The notes: generated from the sequence alone by a model not told the origin. DNA of 64,000 nt from Propionivibrio dicarboxylicus (GCA_945902805.1 CAMDMZ010000005.1:1-64000); one strand, 5' to 3'; counted from the stretch's first letter, positions 23,370 through 33,165 are shown. Translations and numbers: made by a program.

Positions 23370-25349
23370 ATGAAGATCATCCGTGTCGCCCTTGATGTAC
23401 CGCTGCCGCGTGTGTTTGACTACCTCGCGCCGGACTCTGTCGAAAGTGATATTGGTTACCGCGTGCGAGTGCCATTTGGCGCGGGTTCCAAGCTTGGTGT
23501 GGTCGTGGCGGTTACAAATCAAAGCGACCAGCCGGTCGAGAAACTCAAGCCGGCTTTGGAGCTTCTGCGTGACATGCCACCGTTGCCACGCTCATGGTCC
23601 GAGCTCTGTGAGTTCTGCGCCCGCTACTACCAGGCACCGCTCGGCGAGGTGATGAGCTTTGCCTTGCCACCGCTGTTGCGGCGTGGCAAATTACCCAGAC
23701 GACTTAAGGAGAAGCCCGGCGTCAACGACCCGGTGCCAGTTTTACCTGCCCTGCTGTCTGATCAGCAGATTGCCGTAACCGCAATTACCGCTGCGCGTGG
23801 CTTCGAGACTTTTCTGCTACATGGCGTGACCGGCAGCGGCAAGACCGAGGTGTATCTGCGCGCCATCGAAACGGTGCTGGCTAGCGGCGGCCAGGCGCTC
23901 ATGTTGGTTCCGGAAATCGCCCTCACGCCGCAGCTCGAAGGCCGCGTCGCGGCACGCTTTCCGCAGGCGCACGTAGTCTCTGCCCACAGCGGCATGGGCG
24001 ATGCGGCGAGAGCAAGGGCTTACCTCGATGCGCTCGAAGGTCGTGCCGATATTGTGCTCGGCACGCGACTTTCGGTTTTCATGCCGATGCCACGGTTGCA
24101 ACTGATCGTGGTCGACGAAGAACACGATGGCTCCTTCAAGCAACAGGATGGCATCCGCTATTCGGCGCGCGATCTGGCGATCTGGCGTGCGCATCAGGCT
24201 GACGTGCCGATCGTCCTCGGTTCGGCGACGCCCTCACTGGAAACCTTTCATCACGCCCATAGTGGCCGCTTTCGTCTCCTGGAACTGCCGCTGCGCGCCG
24301 TGGCCGAAACTCTGCCGACCGTGCGCGTGGTGGATACGCGACGGGAAAAGTTGCAGGATGGAATGTCATCGGACCTATTCACCGCGCTCGAACTACGCCT
24401 CGAGCGTGGCGAGCAAAGCCTAGTCTTTCTTAACCGGCGGGGCTACGCCCCGGTGCTGGCCTGCCCGCCCTGCGGCTGGATTTCACGGTGCAAGCATTGC
24501 GCCGCCAATCTGGTGGTGCATCTCGTTGACCGCCGCCTGCGCTGCCACCATTGCGGCTTTGAGACGATGATTCCGCGTGCCTGCCCCGACTGCGGCAACC
24601 TCGACCTGCAGCCCTTTGGCCGTGGTACGCAGCGGCTGGAGGAAACCCTTGGTGCCCGCTTCCCTAAAGCCCGCATATTGCGCATCGACCGCGATTCGGC
24701 CAACACCCCGGCTAAGTGGCAGGCGTTGCTGGCAGTCATCCACAATGGTGAAGTCGATATCCTGATCGGCACCCAGATGCTGGCCAAAGGACACGACTTT
24801 CCGCGCCTGACCTTGGTGGGCGCGGTGGGTGCGGATGCGGCATTGTTCGCTGCCGACTTTCGGGCGCCGGAACGCTTGTTTGCGCAACTGATGCAGGTCG
24901 GTGGCCGCAGCGGCCGTGCCGCCTTGGCGGGTGAAGTGTTGATTCAGACCGAATACCCGGAGCATCCGCTTTATCAGGCGCTGGTTGATCACGATTACGC
25001 GCGCTTTGCTCGCGCCCAGCTGGCAGAACGCGAAGTCGCCGGCTTCCCCCCCTTCAGCTTTCAGGCCATGCTGCGCGCCGAGGCACGGGATATGGCACAG
25101 TCACTTGCATTTTTGACCGCCGCCCGCGCAGCGGCCGAGTCGCTGGCCGGCGATTTCGTCACGCTCTACGATCCGGTGCCGATGCGCATGGCGCGTCTGA
25201 TGACGCTGGAGCGAGGCCAATTACTGGTTGAGTCTTACAGTCGTCCGGCCTTGCAGACCTTTCTTGCGGGGTGGATGGACTGCCTCTACGCGCAGAAAAT
25301 GCCGGCGGGTTTGCGCTGGCATATTGATGTCGATCCGACGGATTTCTAA
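23370..25349 (+). CDS. priA: Primosomal replication-restart helicase PriA
   Basis: 659 aa, somewhat shorter than E. coli PriA. It has an N-terminal DNA-binding domain (KIIRVALDVPLPRVFDYLAP), the helicase core with Walker A HGVTGSGKTEVYLRAIE and DEEHDGSFKQQDG box, and a zinc-binding insertion with four paired cysteine motifs (CPPCGW, CKHC, CHHCGF, CPDCGN). PriA reloads the replisome at stalled forks. Its start codon has no strong Shine-Dalgarno. It lies directly downstream of the DnaA-box cluster and overlaps the convergent hypothetical gene by four bases at the 3' end. Confidence 0.96.
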   Translation: MKIIRVALDVPLPRVFDYLAPDSVESDIGYRVRVPFGAGSKLGVVVAVTNQSDQPVEKLKPALELLRDMPPLPRSWSELCEFCARYYQAPLGEVMSFALPPLLRRGKLPRRLKEKPGVNDPVPVLPALLSDQQIAVTAITAARGFETFLLHGVTGSGKTEVYLRAIETVLASGGQALMLVPEIALTPQLEGRVAARFPQAHVVSAHSGMGDAARARAYLDALEGRADIVLGTRLSVFMPMPRLQLIVVDEEHDGSFKQQDGIRYSARDLAIWRAHQADVPIVLGSATPSLETFHHAHSGRFRLLELPLRAVAETLPTVRVVDTRREKLQDGMSSDLFTALELRLERGEQSLVFLNRRGYAPVLACPPCGWISRCKHCAANLVVHLVDRRLRCHHCGFETMIPRACPDCGNLDLQPFGRGTQRLEETLGARFPKARILRIDRDSANTPAKWQALLAVIHNGEVDILIGTQMLAKGHDFPRLTLVGAVGADAALFAADFRAPERLFAQLMQVGGRSGRAALAGEVLIQTEYPEHPLYQALVDHDYARFARAQLAEREVAGFPPFSFQAMLRAEARDMAQSLAFLTAARAAAESLAGDFVTLYDPVPMRMARLMTLERGQLLVESYSRPALQTFLAGWMDCLYAQKMPAGLRWHIDVDPTDF

Positions 25350-26260
25350 TCCGGGAGATCGAAAATCTCACCGCGCGATTGAATGCCCACTTGGCCAAAC
25401 CATGCCGGACCAAGTTCGCTCGTCGCAGGCTGAGTGCACTTGAGTGAAGTGATCACTTTCGCCCCACGCTCGACCAAAACACCTTCCTTGACTTGTGTCT
25501 GCCCATTGGGACCCCAGCGACCGATCCCGGAATACACCACATAGGCGTAGTCACCCTTGCGGATTCTCAGCCAGGCCGCGCCGCCGCCTGAAAAGGCATC
25601 TGCGTCGCCGGTGGACATTACCGACGGTGGTAACCCATTTTCCGGCCAGTTGATATCCAGAGTCTCGCGATCACCCAGTTTGCCGAAGCGGTATTGCATA
25701 TAGCCCTTCTTGGGAGCCGACGCTGGGTCCGCACAGATCGAGACGAGCTTGGTGCCAGTGCGACAGGCAAACACCACCATTTCTGCCGCAGTGCAATGGG
25801 AAGCTCGCCCTACTGTACGGGATGAGGGCGGGGCTTGAGCGGAGTCACCGAAGACTTTTACCGTTGTTGCGATCTGTACCTGGCGCGTCTTCTTGCACGC
25901 TGGATCACCACCGCAGGATTCATCCATGACTTGTCGCGGTGTAAATCCCAGTTCAATGCTCTTGCCTTGCAATTTTGGATTTCGCGTACAGAGTTCGAAG
26001 TCTGCCATCTCTGTCGTCTCGCGGCCGGCATCGTCGCGTATATTCAAGTAGCAGGCCACATCGCCAATTTCCTGGCTGGTGACAAAACCTTTGATCGACT
26101 TGCCCTTGGCGCCGAGTTTCGCGGTTGACTCGTCATGCATCTGTCGCGCTGGGGCGATGATGCTTTGTGCGAGAACTGTCTCCTGGTGAGCGGCGGCAAA
26201 GAGCATGCTGCACGCTAACAGCAAGAAGCTCCTTGAATTCTTCAAGCCGTTGATTCCCAT
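25346..26260 (-). CDS. Secreted hypothetical protein
   Basis: 304 aa from MGINGLKNSRSF, the start that places a signal peptide (LLLACSMLFAAAHQETVLAQ, cleavage after VLA-Q) at the N-terminus; the frame is open 41 codons further upstream. The mature protein has several cysteines (CYLNIRDDAGRET, CTRNPKLQGKS, ESCGGDPACKKT, CTAAEMVVFACRTGTK), suggesting disulfides, and a C-terminal beta-rich region with GDYAYVVYSGIGRWG. I do not recognise a named family. Codon use and base composition are only slightly less GC-rich than the neighbours. Confidence 0.75.
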   Translation of the reverse strand: MGINGLKNSRSFLLLACSMLFAAAHQETVLAQSIIAPARQMHDESTAKLGAKGKSIKGFVTSQEIGDVACYLNIRDDAGRETTEMADFELCTRNPKLQGKSIELGFTPRQVMDESCGGDPACKKTRQVQIATTVKVFGDSAQAPPSSRTVGRASHCTAAEMVVFACRTGTKLVSICADPASAPKKGYMQYRFGKLGDRETLDINWPENGLPPSVMSTGDADAFSGGGAAWLRIRKGDYAYVVYSGIGRWGPNGQTQVKEGVLVERGAKVITSLKCTQPATSELGPAWFGQVGIQSRGEIFDLPD

Positions 26261-26352
26261 AATTGTTCTCTGTCGCTGTTCAGTATTGGGGTGGTTTTGA
26301 AAGGTGCTCTGGTGTCGTTTGGGACTGCTTTGGATGATACTTCCGTCGCTCG

Positions 26353-27546
26353 CTATCGCGTTCGCGTACCAAGCAGATACCAAAGCCAGCCCGCGATCTG
26401 CGCCGCTAACAGCACGGCGAAGGTGGTTTGGTAGGCGTCACGGGCGTTCAGTCCGCTGGTCTGTAGTACGTCCACCACCGCGCCAAAGCCCCACTGGATC
26501 GAGAAGGCACCAACAAACACCATCAGGTTGAGTGCGGTGTTGACGCGTCCGGCCAAATTGCCGGCGAAGTTTTTTTGCAGCAGGGCGTAGGCCAGATTGC
26601 CGACCGAGAATACCAGGCCAAGGGCAAACCATAGTGGCTCGCTGGGGCCGATACCCAGCACGATCAACAGCGTCGCCAGCATGCCCAAGCCCATACCGGT
26701 TTGCAGCAAGCGCTCGGCGGGTATGCCGCGTGCCGCGAGCGGGCCAACGCCGAAGGCTATGCCGAGAAAGCCGAGCAGCATGCCGATGCTCATCAAGAGC
26801 AGATGGCTTGCGGCGGCCTCGCGCGGCAAGCCGGAGAAGTTCATCAACCAGGGCACGGCCCAGAGACCCTGAAGGGCGATGAAGCCCCCCACAATCAATG
26901 TCGATTGCGGCATGTAGCGCCAGAAAATCGGGCTCTTGAGAATACTGACCAACCCGGAGAGTTGTTTGGCGAACGGTTCGCCGGCCGCCGCCATGGGCTT
27001 TTCCGGGCTGCGCCAGATCAGGATGGTGACGGCCAGGCCAACCAGGGAGAGGGCAAAGAACACCGTACGCCAGCCAAGAACGGGAATCGCCCACGATAGC
27101 GGGGTCGAGGCGGTGAGTGCGCCGAGACCGCCGGCCGCCATGATTGCTGCATTTAGCGAGGCCTGGCGTTCGACCCCAAACCACTGGCCGAAGGCCTTGA
27201 ATGAGGCCATCAGGCAGGCGGAGACACCGAGCCCGATCAAGCCGCGCGCGACGGCAAGCTGGGGCAGTGTTTCACCAAGCGCGAACAGCACGCAGCCGAG
27301 TGTGGCGATCAGCAACAAGGTGGCTTCGACACGGCGCGGGCCGTAGCGGTCGAGCGCCAACCCGAGCGGCAGTTGCACGGCGCCGAACGTGAGTAGGTAA
27401 GCGCTGGTGAGCAATCCCAGATCGCTGGCCGAGACACCGAGTTCACGTGTCAATTCCGGCGCGATGACGGCGTTCACATTGCGCAGAAAGTAGGAGAAGT
27501 AATACCCGGCCGCAAAGGGCAAAAAAATTCGCGTCCAGAGGTTCAT
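26353..27546 (-). CDS. Major facilitator superfamily transporter
   Basis: 397 aa, twelve predicted helices. The start MNLWTRIFLPFAAGYYFSYF overlaps the MOSC gene stop (ATGA); a longer frame adds ten residues. The motif between helices 2 and 3 reads GLALDRYGPRRVEATLL, the MFS loop signature, and SYFLRNVNAVIAPEL in helix 1 resembles organic-anion/sugar-phosphate-type members. The substrate is unknown. Third gene of a coupled run ROK kinase-MOSC-MFS. Confidence 0.9.
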   Translation of the reverse strand: MNLWTRIFLPFAAGYYFSYFLRNVNAVIAPELTRELGVSASDLGLLTSAYLLTFGAVQLPLGLALDRYGPRRVEATLLLIATLGCVLFALGETLPQLAVARGLIGLGVSACLMASFKAFGQWFGVERQASLNAAIMAAGGLGALTASTPLSWAIPVLGWRTVFFALSLVGLAVTILIWRSPEKPMAAAGEPFAKQLSGLVSILKSPIFWRYMPQSTLIVGGFIALQGLWAVPWLMNFSGLPREAAASHLLLMSIGMLLGFLGIAFGVGPLAARGIPAERLLQTGMGLGMLATLLIVLGIGPSEPLWFALGLVFSVGNLAYALLQKNFAGNLAGRVNTALNLMVFVGAFSIQWGFGAVVDVLQTSGLNARDAYQTTFAVLLAAQIAGWLWYLLGTRTR

Positions 27547-28211
27547 TTTTCGGCCCCTGTGTGGGTTCGCAGCCACGCCGCGCGGCTCAGCAGCTTTTGT
27601 TGCCAGTTGGGCGATAGGCCAGGCGTCGCACGGCGTGCCTCGAGTTCCGCCGGGTCCGGGCGATGAGACCGCATCAGGCGTAACAGGCCGGCGATCGTCA
27701 GTCCGTGGCCGCTAGCTTCGATGCGTTTGAATTCGCAGCCACCTTCAACCTGACCTTCTTCGAGAACACGAAAGTACCAGCCTGTCAGTCCGTCGTTCTC
27801 GATCAATTGCGTCATACCCTCGACGCCGAAACGGCGATCGATCTTCCAGCACGGTGAGCGCGGCTGGGCGACCTGAATGCGCGCTTCGCCAAGTTGGAAC
27901 ACGTCGCCGATCTCCACGTTGTTTTCGTCCCAACCAGAGACACTGAGGTTTTCGCCGAGACTGCCGGGAACTAACCGCTCAGTCGCTTCGGGAAAAGCGG
28001 CCGCGAGGCGAGCGTAATTGGCGATTGCGTACTGGTGTAGTGCTTTCTCCGGGCCACCATGTACTCGTCGGTCGGCTTGGGCGTCTCCGATCAGCCCCTC
28101 GATGCCAAGCCAGACCGGCTCCATGCGTTCGGCTTTGAACATTCCGGTCGGCTGATTCTCCGGCGGCAGCGGACGAATGCCGCCCATGAATAATGTTGCG
28201 CGCGCGCTCAT
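27543..28211 (-). CDS. MOSC domain-containing protein (YiiM-like)
   Basis: 222 aa. The MOSC beta-barrel is recognised by LGIEGLIGDAQADRRVHGGPEKALHQYA (listed here as residues 37-64), the GSLGENLSV motif, and the conserved cysteine in QPRSPCWKIDRRFG that binds a sulfur carrier or molybdenum cofactor; a small three-helix C-terminal domain follows. YiiM proteins confer resistance to 6-N-hydroxylaminopurine. The start overlaps the ROK kinase stop and its own stop overlaps the MFS start, each by ATGA. Confidence 0.92.
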   Translation of the reverse strand: MSARATLFMGGIRPLPPENQPTGMFKAERMEPVWLGIEGLIGDAQADRRVHGGPEKALHQYAIANYARLAAAFPEATERLVPGSLGENLSVSGWDENNVEIGDVFQLGEARIQVAQPRSPCWKIDRRFGVEGMTQLIENDGLTGWYFRVLEEGQVEGGCEFKRIEASGHGLTIAGLLRLMRSHRPDPAELEARRATPGLSPNWQQKLLSRAAWLRTHTGAEK

Positions 28212-29089
28212 AGCCAGGCCGCGCCACGCACGCCGGACGAGTCACCGTGACGATGCTTCACCAGCCGCGTGCGTACTTCATCTGAAAATACGTGTGCCCC
28301 CCATCGTTGGGGCACGTTGGCGTACAGCCGGTCGATGTTGGACAAGCCGCCGCCGAGTACGATGACATCCGGATCAAGCAGGTTGATCACCGTCGCCAGC
28401 GCTTTCGCCAGCCGCAGTTCGTAGCGCTGCAGCGTCGCGTTGCACTCCGCATCGCCGGTCGCCGCACTGGCAACAATCTGTTCTGCGAAGAGATCGGCAC
28501 CGCCATTCATGCGGTGATCGCGCGCCAACGCCGGGCCACTGAGGTAGGTTTCGATACAGCCCTTGCGCCCACAGTAGCAGGACAGGTGGTGATGCTCGCC
28601 CGGCAGCGGATTGTGTCCCCATTCGCCGGCAATCGCGTTGGCGCCAGGGAGGATTTTGCCGTCGACCACGATGCCGCCACCGACTCCTGTGCCGAGGATG
28701 ACGCCGAATACCACACTGGCTCCGGCACCCGCCCCATCGGTGGCTTCGGAAAGCGCAAAGCAGTTGGCATCATTCGCCAGACGTACCGGGCGCCCGAGCG
28801 CGGCGGCGAGGTCGGCGCGTAGTGGCTGGCCGATCAGCCAGGTCGAGTTGGCGTTCTTGATCAGTCCGGTGACCAGCGATTCGGCGCCCGGGATGCCAAC
28901 GCCCACGCTTGCCGCCGTCCCGCCAGCACCGACTTTTTGCCTCGCGGTCTTGACCAGTCCGACGATAGCCTCGACCGTCCTACGGTAATCGCCGCGCGGC
29001 GTCTCAACCCGCTCGCGCAACACTTCACGCTCACCATCAAGGACGACAATCTCGATCTTGGTCCCGCCGAGGTCAATCCCGATCCGCAT
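28208..29089 (-). CDS. ROK-family sugar kinase, fructokinase (Mak-like)
   Basis: 293 aa. MRIGIDLGGTKIEIVVLDGE is the ATP-binding start; the sequence then follows E. coli Mak closely, with NANSTWLIGQPL, RLANDANCFALSEATDGAGA (catalytic Asp), EWGHNPLP, the zinc motif CYCGRKGCIETYLSGPAL and KHRHGDSSGVRGAAWL at the end. It should phosphorylate fructose or a related hexose. Residues about 52-59 (KVGAGGTA) derive from a dispersed repeat copy, where the homologue has an unrelated short loop. First gene of the coupled MOSC/MFS run. Confidence 0.92.
   Translation of the reverse strand: MRIGIDLGGTKIEIVVLDGEREVLRERVETPRGDYRRTVEAIVGLVKTARQKVGAGGTAASVGVGIPGAESLVTGLIKNANSTWLIGQPLRADLAAALGRPVRLANDANCFALSEATDGAGAGASVVFGVILGTGVGGGIVVDGKILPGANAIAGEWGHNPLPGEHHHLSCYCGRKGCIETYLSGPALARDHRMNGGADLFAEQIVASAATGDAECNATLQRYELRLAKALATVINLLDPDVIVLGGGLSNIDRLYANVPQRWGAHVFSDEVRTRLVKHRHGDSSGVRGAAWL
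28914..28938 (+). repeat. Dispersed 25-bp repeat, copy 7 (inside ROK kinase gene)
   Basis: GCCGTCCCGCCAGCA then CCGACTTTTT on the plus strand; on the coding strand it is translated as QKVGAGGTAA in a surface loop before the GVGIPG motif. Confidence 0.88.
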
Positions 29090-29123
29090 CGCCTATTTCC
29101 TCACCCCGTTCATCGTCCGCCAC

Positions 29124-29163
29124 CAAAAGAAAAGCGCCCGTGGTATTAAACCATTCGGGCGCT
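29124..29163 (-). terminator. Intrinsic terminator after mscL
   Basis: On the minus strand AGCGCCCG pairs with CGGGCGCT, extended by an inner TGGT/ACCA pair, and is followed by TTTTCTTTT. It separates mscL from the ROK kinase gene. Confidence 0.8.
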
Positions 29164-29223
29164 CCTTGCAGTGTTGATCAGACCCTGGCGGATGTCGCAC
29201 AGACACCGCCGATGGTCCGACGC

Positions 29224-29646
29224 TTATTTCTTCAAACTATCGCGAATCTCACGTAGCAGCAAGACATCTTCGGGCGGTGCTGCCGGCGGTGCGGGCGGTG
29301 CCGGGGGCGCTTCGCGCTTCATGCGATTCATTTGCTTGACCATCATGAAGATGATGAAGGCGAGGATGGCGAAGTTGAGGGCCACGGTGATGAAACTGCC
29401 GTACGCAAACACGGCGCCAGCTTTCTTGGCCTCGACCAGGGTGAGCCCGGCGGCTTGGCCGGCCAGCCCAACGTAGTAGTTCGAAAAATCCAGACCACCG
29501 ACCACCTTGCCGACGATCGGCATGATCAGGTCGCCGACGACCGAATCAACGATCTTGCCAAACGCCCCGCCGATGATTACGCCGACGGCGAGATCCATCA
29601 CATTGCCCTTGAGGGCGAATTCCTTGAATTCCGACATCATTCCCAT
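29224..29646 (-). CDS. mscL: Large-conductance mechanosensitive channel
   Basis: 140 aa. Two transmembrane helices frame the molecule: [20 protein letters not shown] (gate helix with the [13 protein letters not shown] signature) and [20 protein letters not shown], followed by a C-terminal bundle helix [17 protein letters not shown]. An Ala/Pro-rich linker ([14 protein letters not shown]) between helix 2 and the bundle is longer than in E. coli MscL. MscL releases solutes on hypo-osmotic shock. It has a strong sigma-70 promoter upstream and a hairpin terminator downstream, so it is a single-gene unit. Confidence 0.97.
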   Translation of the reverse strand: MGMMSEFKEFALKGNVMDLAVGVIIGGAFGKIVDSVVGDLIMPIVGKVVGGLDFSNYYVGLAGQAAGLTLVEAKKAGAVFAYGSFITVALNFAILAFIIFMMVKQMNRMKREAPPAPPAPPAAPPEDVLLLREIRDSLKK

Positions 29647-29676
29647 TGGTAAAACCTCGCGTCATTTAAAAGGCGG

Positions 29677-29704
29677 ATTATTGCGGATGAGAGCATCTTG
29701 TCAA
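29677..29704 (-). promoter_or_regulatory. Sigma-70 promoter of mscL
   Basis: Minus-strand TTGACA, a 16-base spacer and AATAAT (5 of 6 matches), followed about 30 bases later by a GAGG Shine-Dalgarno and the ATG. Confidence 0.65.
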
Positions 29705-29762
29705 GGACTTCGGTCGCTTCGAAAAGAAGATATGCGCCGGCGTTTCGGTGCAGCGAGTTGTC

Positions 29763-32700
29763 TTATCCGGCCTTGCCAATATCCAGCTTGAGCGGAATTT
29801 CCGGGCTTGCTGAATCAATTTTTTCGCCTGCTCCTGCGCGGTAACGTCCTTCCGGCGCACCTGCGGCCTTGAGCAATTCCAGCGCATGTTCGCCACGTCG
29901 CGTCGCCACGGCTTGCAGCTCGTCGTCACTGACGAGTTCTTTCTCGCGTAACCGTTCGAATAAAACGCCATGGAAGTCGGCGCCTTTGAGAAGGTCGACG
30001 TCCGCCTCCGGCAGGGTGCGCTTTTCGCGCATCAGACCGGACAAGCGCGACATCATCTTGCCCGTCATCGATTCTTCCATTTGTCCTGGGTTGGCGCGGC
30101 GAAAGCCGTCTTTTAGGGCAGTCAGCTCCTCGGCCCCAAAGCGCTCGGTAAAGAGCCCTTCGAGTGCCGCCTGCATCTTGGGCGCACGCGTTGAAATGGG
30201 TCCTGGATCACCCTTGGTAGTTACTGTTTCACCGGCCTTGGTGATCACCGTGCGCCGCAGTTGTCGATCTTGCAGGCTGGCCCGATCAATCTCGGCCCAG
30301 GTGCCCTGAACGGTCAGCATCAGCCCCGGACGTTTGTTGAGGACAGTGGCAATGCGGGTGAGCTTTTCCCGTTCGGGTGGCGACAATCGCGTTGAACCCG
30401 GATCGAAGGCGATGCTGTCGAGCTTTTCGCCACCGCTCCCAAATAACGCGCCCAGGGCACGAAACGGTGCCGTGACAATCTTTCCCAACACGTTGGTGAA
30501 GGCCTTCCAGATGATCTGGCCATAACTGAACTGGGGATCATCCAGACTGCCCGCGATGGGCAGGCCAAGATCGATGCGGCCATCGGAATCCTGTAACAGC
30601 GCGATCGCCAGATCCAGGGGCAGATCCTTGGCGGTCGGGCTTTCGACGCGTTCGCCGAGTATCAGACTCTCAAGCACGATCTGGTTTTCGCCCTGCAACT
30701 GACGTTCCTTAATCTTGTATTCGAGATCCAGCGACATCCGCCCAGAATCGATTTTGCGGCCAGCAAATGTCACCGCATACGGCGTTAGACGGTTCATTTC
30801 GAGGTTGCGGAATATGACCTTGAGATCGGTATATCCGGTCGGGTTGAGCATATCGATCTGCCCAACGGCGCGGGCCAGACCAAAGCTATCGACTTCGCCA
30901 TCGAGTTCCAGTTGCCCTGGCGCACCTGGAATCGAGGACAGCCCATTGATCGAGCCACGTAAACCATGGATTCGGGTTTCAAAAGGCACCAGCAGCGAGT
31001 AATCACCGAAATCCAGCTTGCCGCTACTGAAGCGCAGACGGTCAAGGTTGACGACAAATGGGGGCTTGGTTGCAGCAGCTGGACCTGCTACGGGCTCGTC
31101 GGCTTCAGCCGGCGCGCGCTGGATACGTTTCAGATTGATCGACTTGTCGGTGTAGATGATCAGTTTGGCATCCAGTTCATCCAGGCGCAGTTCGCCGATA
31201 TCTAGCCGGGTCGGCGAGACGTCCAGTTGCCGCGTGGCGAGCGACTTCCAGCCGAGGAAGGTTTCCTTCTCGTCTTCCTGAGTTAAATTCAGATCACGTA
31301 CGGCGAAGCTGCCGCGATAGCTACTTTGTTTCGCGTTGTGCAATACGCGGCCTTCAGCGGTGATCCTGCCGCTACGGAGCTGTAGCGCTGCGGCACGGGT
31401 GAGGAAGGGTTGGGCTGGCTTCAAGGCGAGATCAGCCAGTTTGAGCTGGAGGTCAACCGCTGCGTCGGCTAGGATCACCTGGCCTTTGACGTCGAGATGA
31501 CCACCCGAGCCAACGTTGAGGCTGACATTGAGCGGCAGAGGGGCCTGCAGATTTTCGCTAAGACCGGTGAGCTCCATGCCGATGCTGTCGAGAGCGAGTT
31601 GAAGTGCCGGGGCCGCAGATTCGTCGCGCAGAGCAGCGCTGAATCCGGCCAACCCGATACGTTCGATGCGGTAACGCCAGGCAGGCGACGCTTCAGCAGG
31701 TGTCGCCGCAGTCGTCGTAGTCGTAGTCGCCGGTGCCGGCGTAGCGTCAGTGGCACTGGAAAAGGTGTTGATTGCATCGAGTAAGTCGATCCGCCCCGCG
31801 GTATTCCGCTGTATTGCAATCTTGCCGCCATCCAGCGTGACTGCAGCGACCGATGCCTGACGTTGCGCCAGGTCAATGACTGTTTGGGCAATCTGAATGT
31901 CGTTCAGCGTCACTAACGCGGCATGGGGCGTCTGGTCATCGCGGGCTTCCAGCCGAATGCCCTGCAGGGTCAGCGTGGGGATGGTTAGGCGCTGGCTGCT
32001 TAGTTCGACGTGGCCGCCTTTCAGCCCAATGCTGTCGACTACCCAGCGTGATGCCGCCTCGCCGGCCTCTTTCTGGATCGCCAGATTGGTCAGTTGCCCG
32101 TCCACCTGGTCCAGCACGAGATCCAGCTTGCCGTCCACGACCGTCACGCGATAGCTGGCGTCTACCGCAGCGACGCCCGAAGGCGGCAAGACAGGTAGCT
32201 TGTCTTGCAGAAGGATTGCCAGGCGGCTCAAATCAACCGCGCTCAAACGCAACTTGCCGGTTGAGACGATCGGGCTCAGGCTGATGTCGCCGCTCCACTC
32301 CAGCGCCGCACCGAACAAGGTCTGTGCCTTGATGCTGAACTGCCCCTTGTCATTGGGCAAGGTGGAGACGTCGCTCAATTCAATCGTCAGCGGCTCAATT
32401 CGGGTGCTGAAAATAGGCGTCGTGCGCTGGTCCGCGATTTCGACCACACCCCCGGTGAGCGCGAAATGCTGGATATCAAGGCGCGGCAACGGCTGCGACT
32501 CTTTTGGTGGCGCGTCTTTGCTCGCCAATGCCGCGATCAGATCGTTCCAGTTAAGGCCGGTCTTGCGCTCGACCAGGCTGAGCTTTAGACCGTCGAGCGT
32601 GATGGCGTCGAAAACCAGCGCACGAGCGGTGACACTGGCGAGAGAAAGATCAACGAACAATTCCTTGAACGCCGCCAGCGGTTCGCCATTGGCGTCATCG

Positions 32701-32912
32701 AGGCGCAGGTCGCGCAAGCGGAGACTGAATGCGAACGGATTGATTTCCGGTCGCGCCAGACTTAGGCGATGCCCACCTTGCGCGGCAACGAATTTCTCCG
32801 CCTGCGATTGCAATATCGCCGGCAAAGCCAACCAGGCGAGGACCACGAGGAGAGAAAAAATACCAAAAAACCAGAGTGCCGGTTTTTTCAGGCGAGATAA
32901 GTTGGTAGCCAT
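29763..32912 (-). CDS. DUF748 (AsmA-like) large envelope protein
   Basis: 1049 aa. One N-terminal membrane helix (ALWFFGIFSLLVVLAWLALP) anchors a very long, beta-rich body with repeated short segments of the AsmA/DUF748 type (SLARPEINPFAFSLRLRDL, FDAITLDGLKLSLVERKTG, RLDIGELRLDELDAKLIIYT, LPLDLAIALLQDSDGRIDL). The SDGRIDLGLPIAGSLDDPQF segment near residue 780 is the most conserved DUF748 element. Such proteins bridge inner and outer membrane and are suspected lipid transporters; that role is inferred from the superfamily. It stands alone on its strand. Confidence 0.9.
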   Translation of the reverse strand: MATNLSRLKKPALWFFGIFSLLVVLAWLALPAILQSQAEKFVAAQGGHRLSLARPEINPFAFSLRLRDLRLDDANGEPLAAFKELFVDLSLASVTARALVFDAITLDGLKLSLVERKTGLNWNDLIAALASKDAPPKESQPLPRLDIQHFALTGGVVEIADQRTTPIFSTRIEPLTIELSDVSTLPNDKGQFSIKAQTLFGAALEWSGDISLSPIVSTGKLRLSAVDLSRLAILLQDKLPVLPPSGVAAVDASYRVTVVDGKLDLVLDQVDGQLTNLAIQKEAGEAASRWVVDSIGLKGGHVELSSQRLTIPTLTLQGIRLEARDDQTPHAALVTLNDIQIAQTVIDLAQRQASVAAVTLDGGKIAIQRNTAGRIDLLDAINTFSSATDATPAPATTTTTTAATPAEASPAWRYRIERIGLAGFSAALRDESAAPALQLALDSIGMELTGLSENLQAPLPLNVSLNVGSGGHLDVKGQVILADAAVDLQLKLADLALKPAQPFLTRAAALQLRSGRITAEGRVLHNAKQSSYRGSFAVRDLNLTQEDEKETFLGWKSLATRQLDVSPTRLDIGELRLDELDAKLIIYTDKSINLKRIQRAPAEADEPVAGPAAATKPPFVVNLDRLRFSSGKLDFGDYSLLVPFETRIHGLRGSINGLSSIPGAPGQLELDGEVDSFGLARAVGQIDMLNPTGYTDLKVIFRNLEMNRLTPYAVTFAGRKIDSGRMSLDLEYKIKERQLQGENQIVLESLILGERVESPTAKDLPLDLAIALLQDSDGRIDLGLPIAGSLDDPQFSYGQIIWKAFTNVLGKIVTAPFRALGALFGSGGEKLDSIAFDPGSTRLSPPEREKLTRIATVLNKRPGLMLTVQGTWAEIDRASLQDRQLRRTVITKAGETVTTKGDPGPISTRAPKMQAALEGLFTERFGAEELTALKDGFRRANPGQMEESMTGKMMSRLSGLMREKRTLPEADVDLLKGADFHGVLFERLREKELVSDDELQAVATRRGEHALELLKAAGAPEGRYRAGAGEKIDSASPEIPLKLDIGKAG

Positions 32913-33019
32913 GCCACAGATATTAGCGGATCACTGCGAAACCATCCCTACGTCTTGGATCTTTCCTCCCAAAAACATGGCCATTGAATAGTCGCGAGCA
33001 AAGCCACTGCTTGGACGCC

Positions 33020-33044
33020 GCCGTCTCGTCAGCACCGACTTTTT
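33020..33044 (+). repeat. Dispersed 25-bp repeat, copy 8 (intergenic)
   Basis: GCCGTCTCGTCAGCA then CCGACTTTTT, one mismatch (CGTC for CGCC), about 115 bases upstream of the liv promoter. Confidence 0.86.
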
Positions 33045-33135
33045 CGAGAGGCGGAGAACGCCACGGTCGGGATGTCTTACGGTGCCATCGACGTGTGACC
33101 GAGGCATGGCCGAAAAAGTCTGTGAACACATAGTG

Positions 33136-33165
33136 TTGACAGAAGTAAGCAGTGCTTGCCACAAT
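33136..33165 (+). promoter_or_regulatory. Probable sigma-70 promoter of livK
   Basis: Perfect TTGACA, an 18-base spacer and CACAAT (4 of 6), giving a leader of about 50 bases before the livK ATG. Confidence 0.45.
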
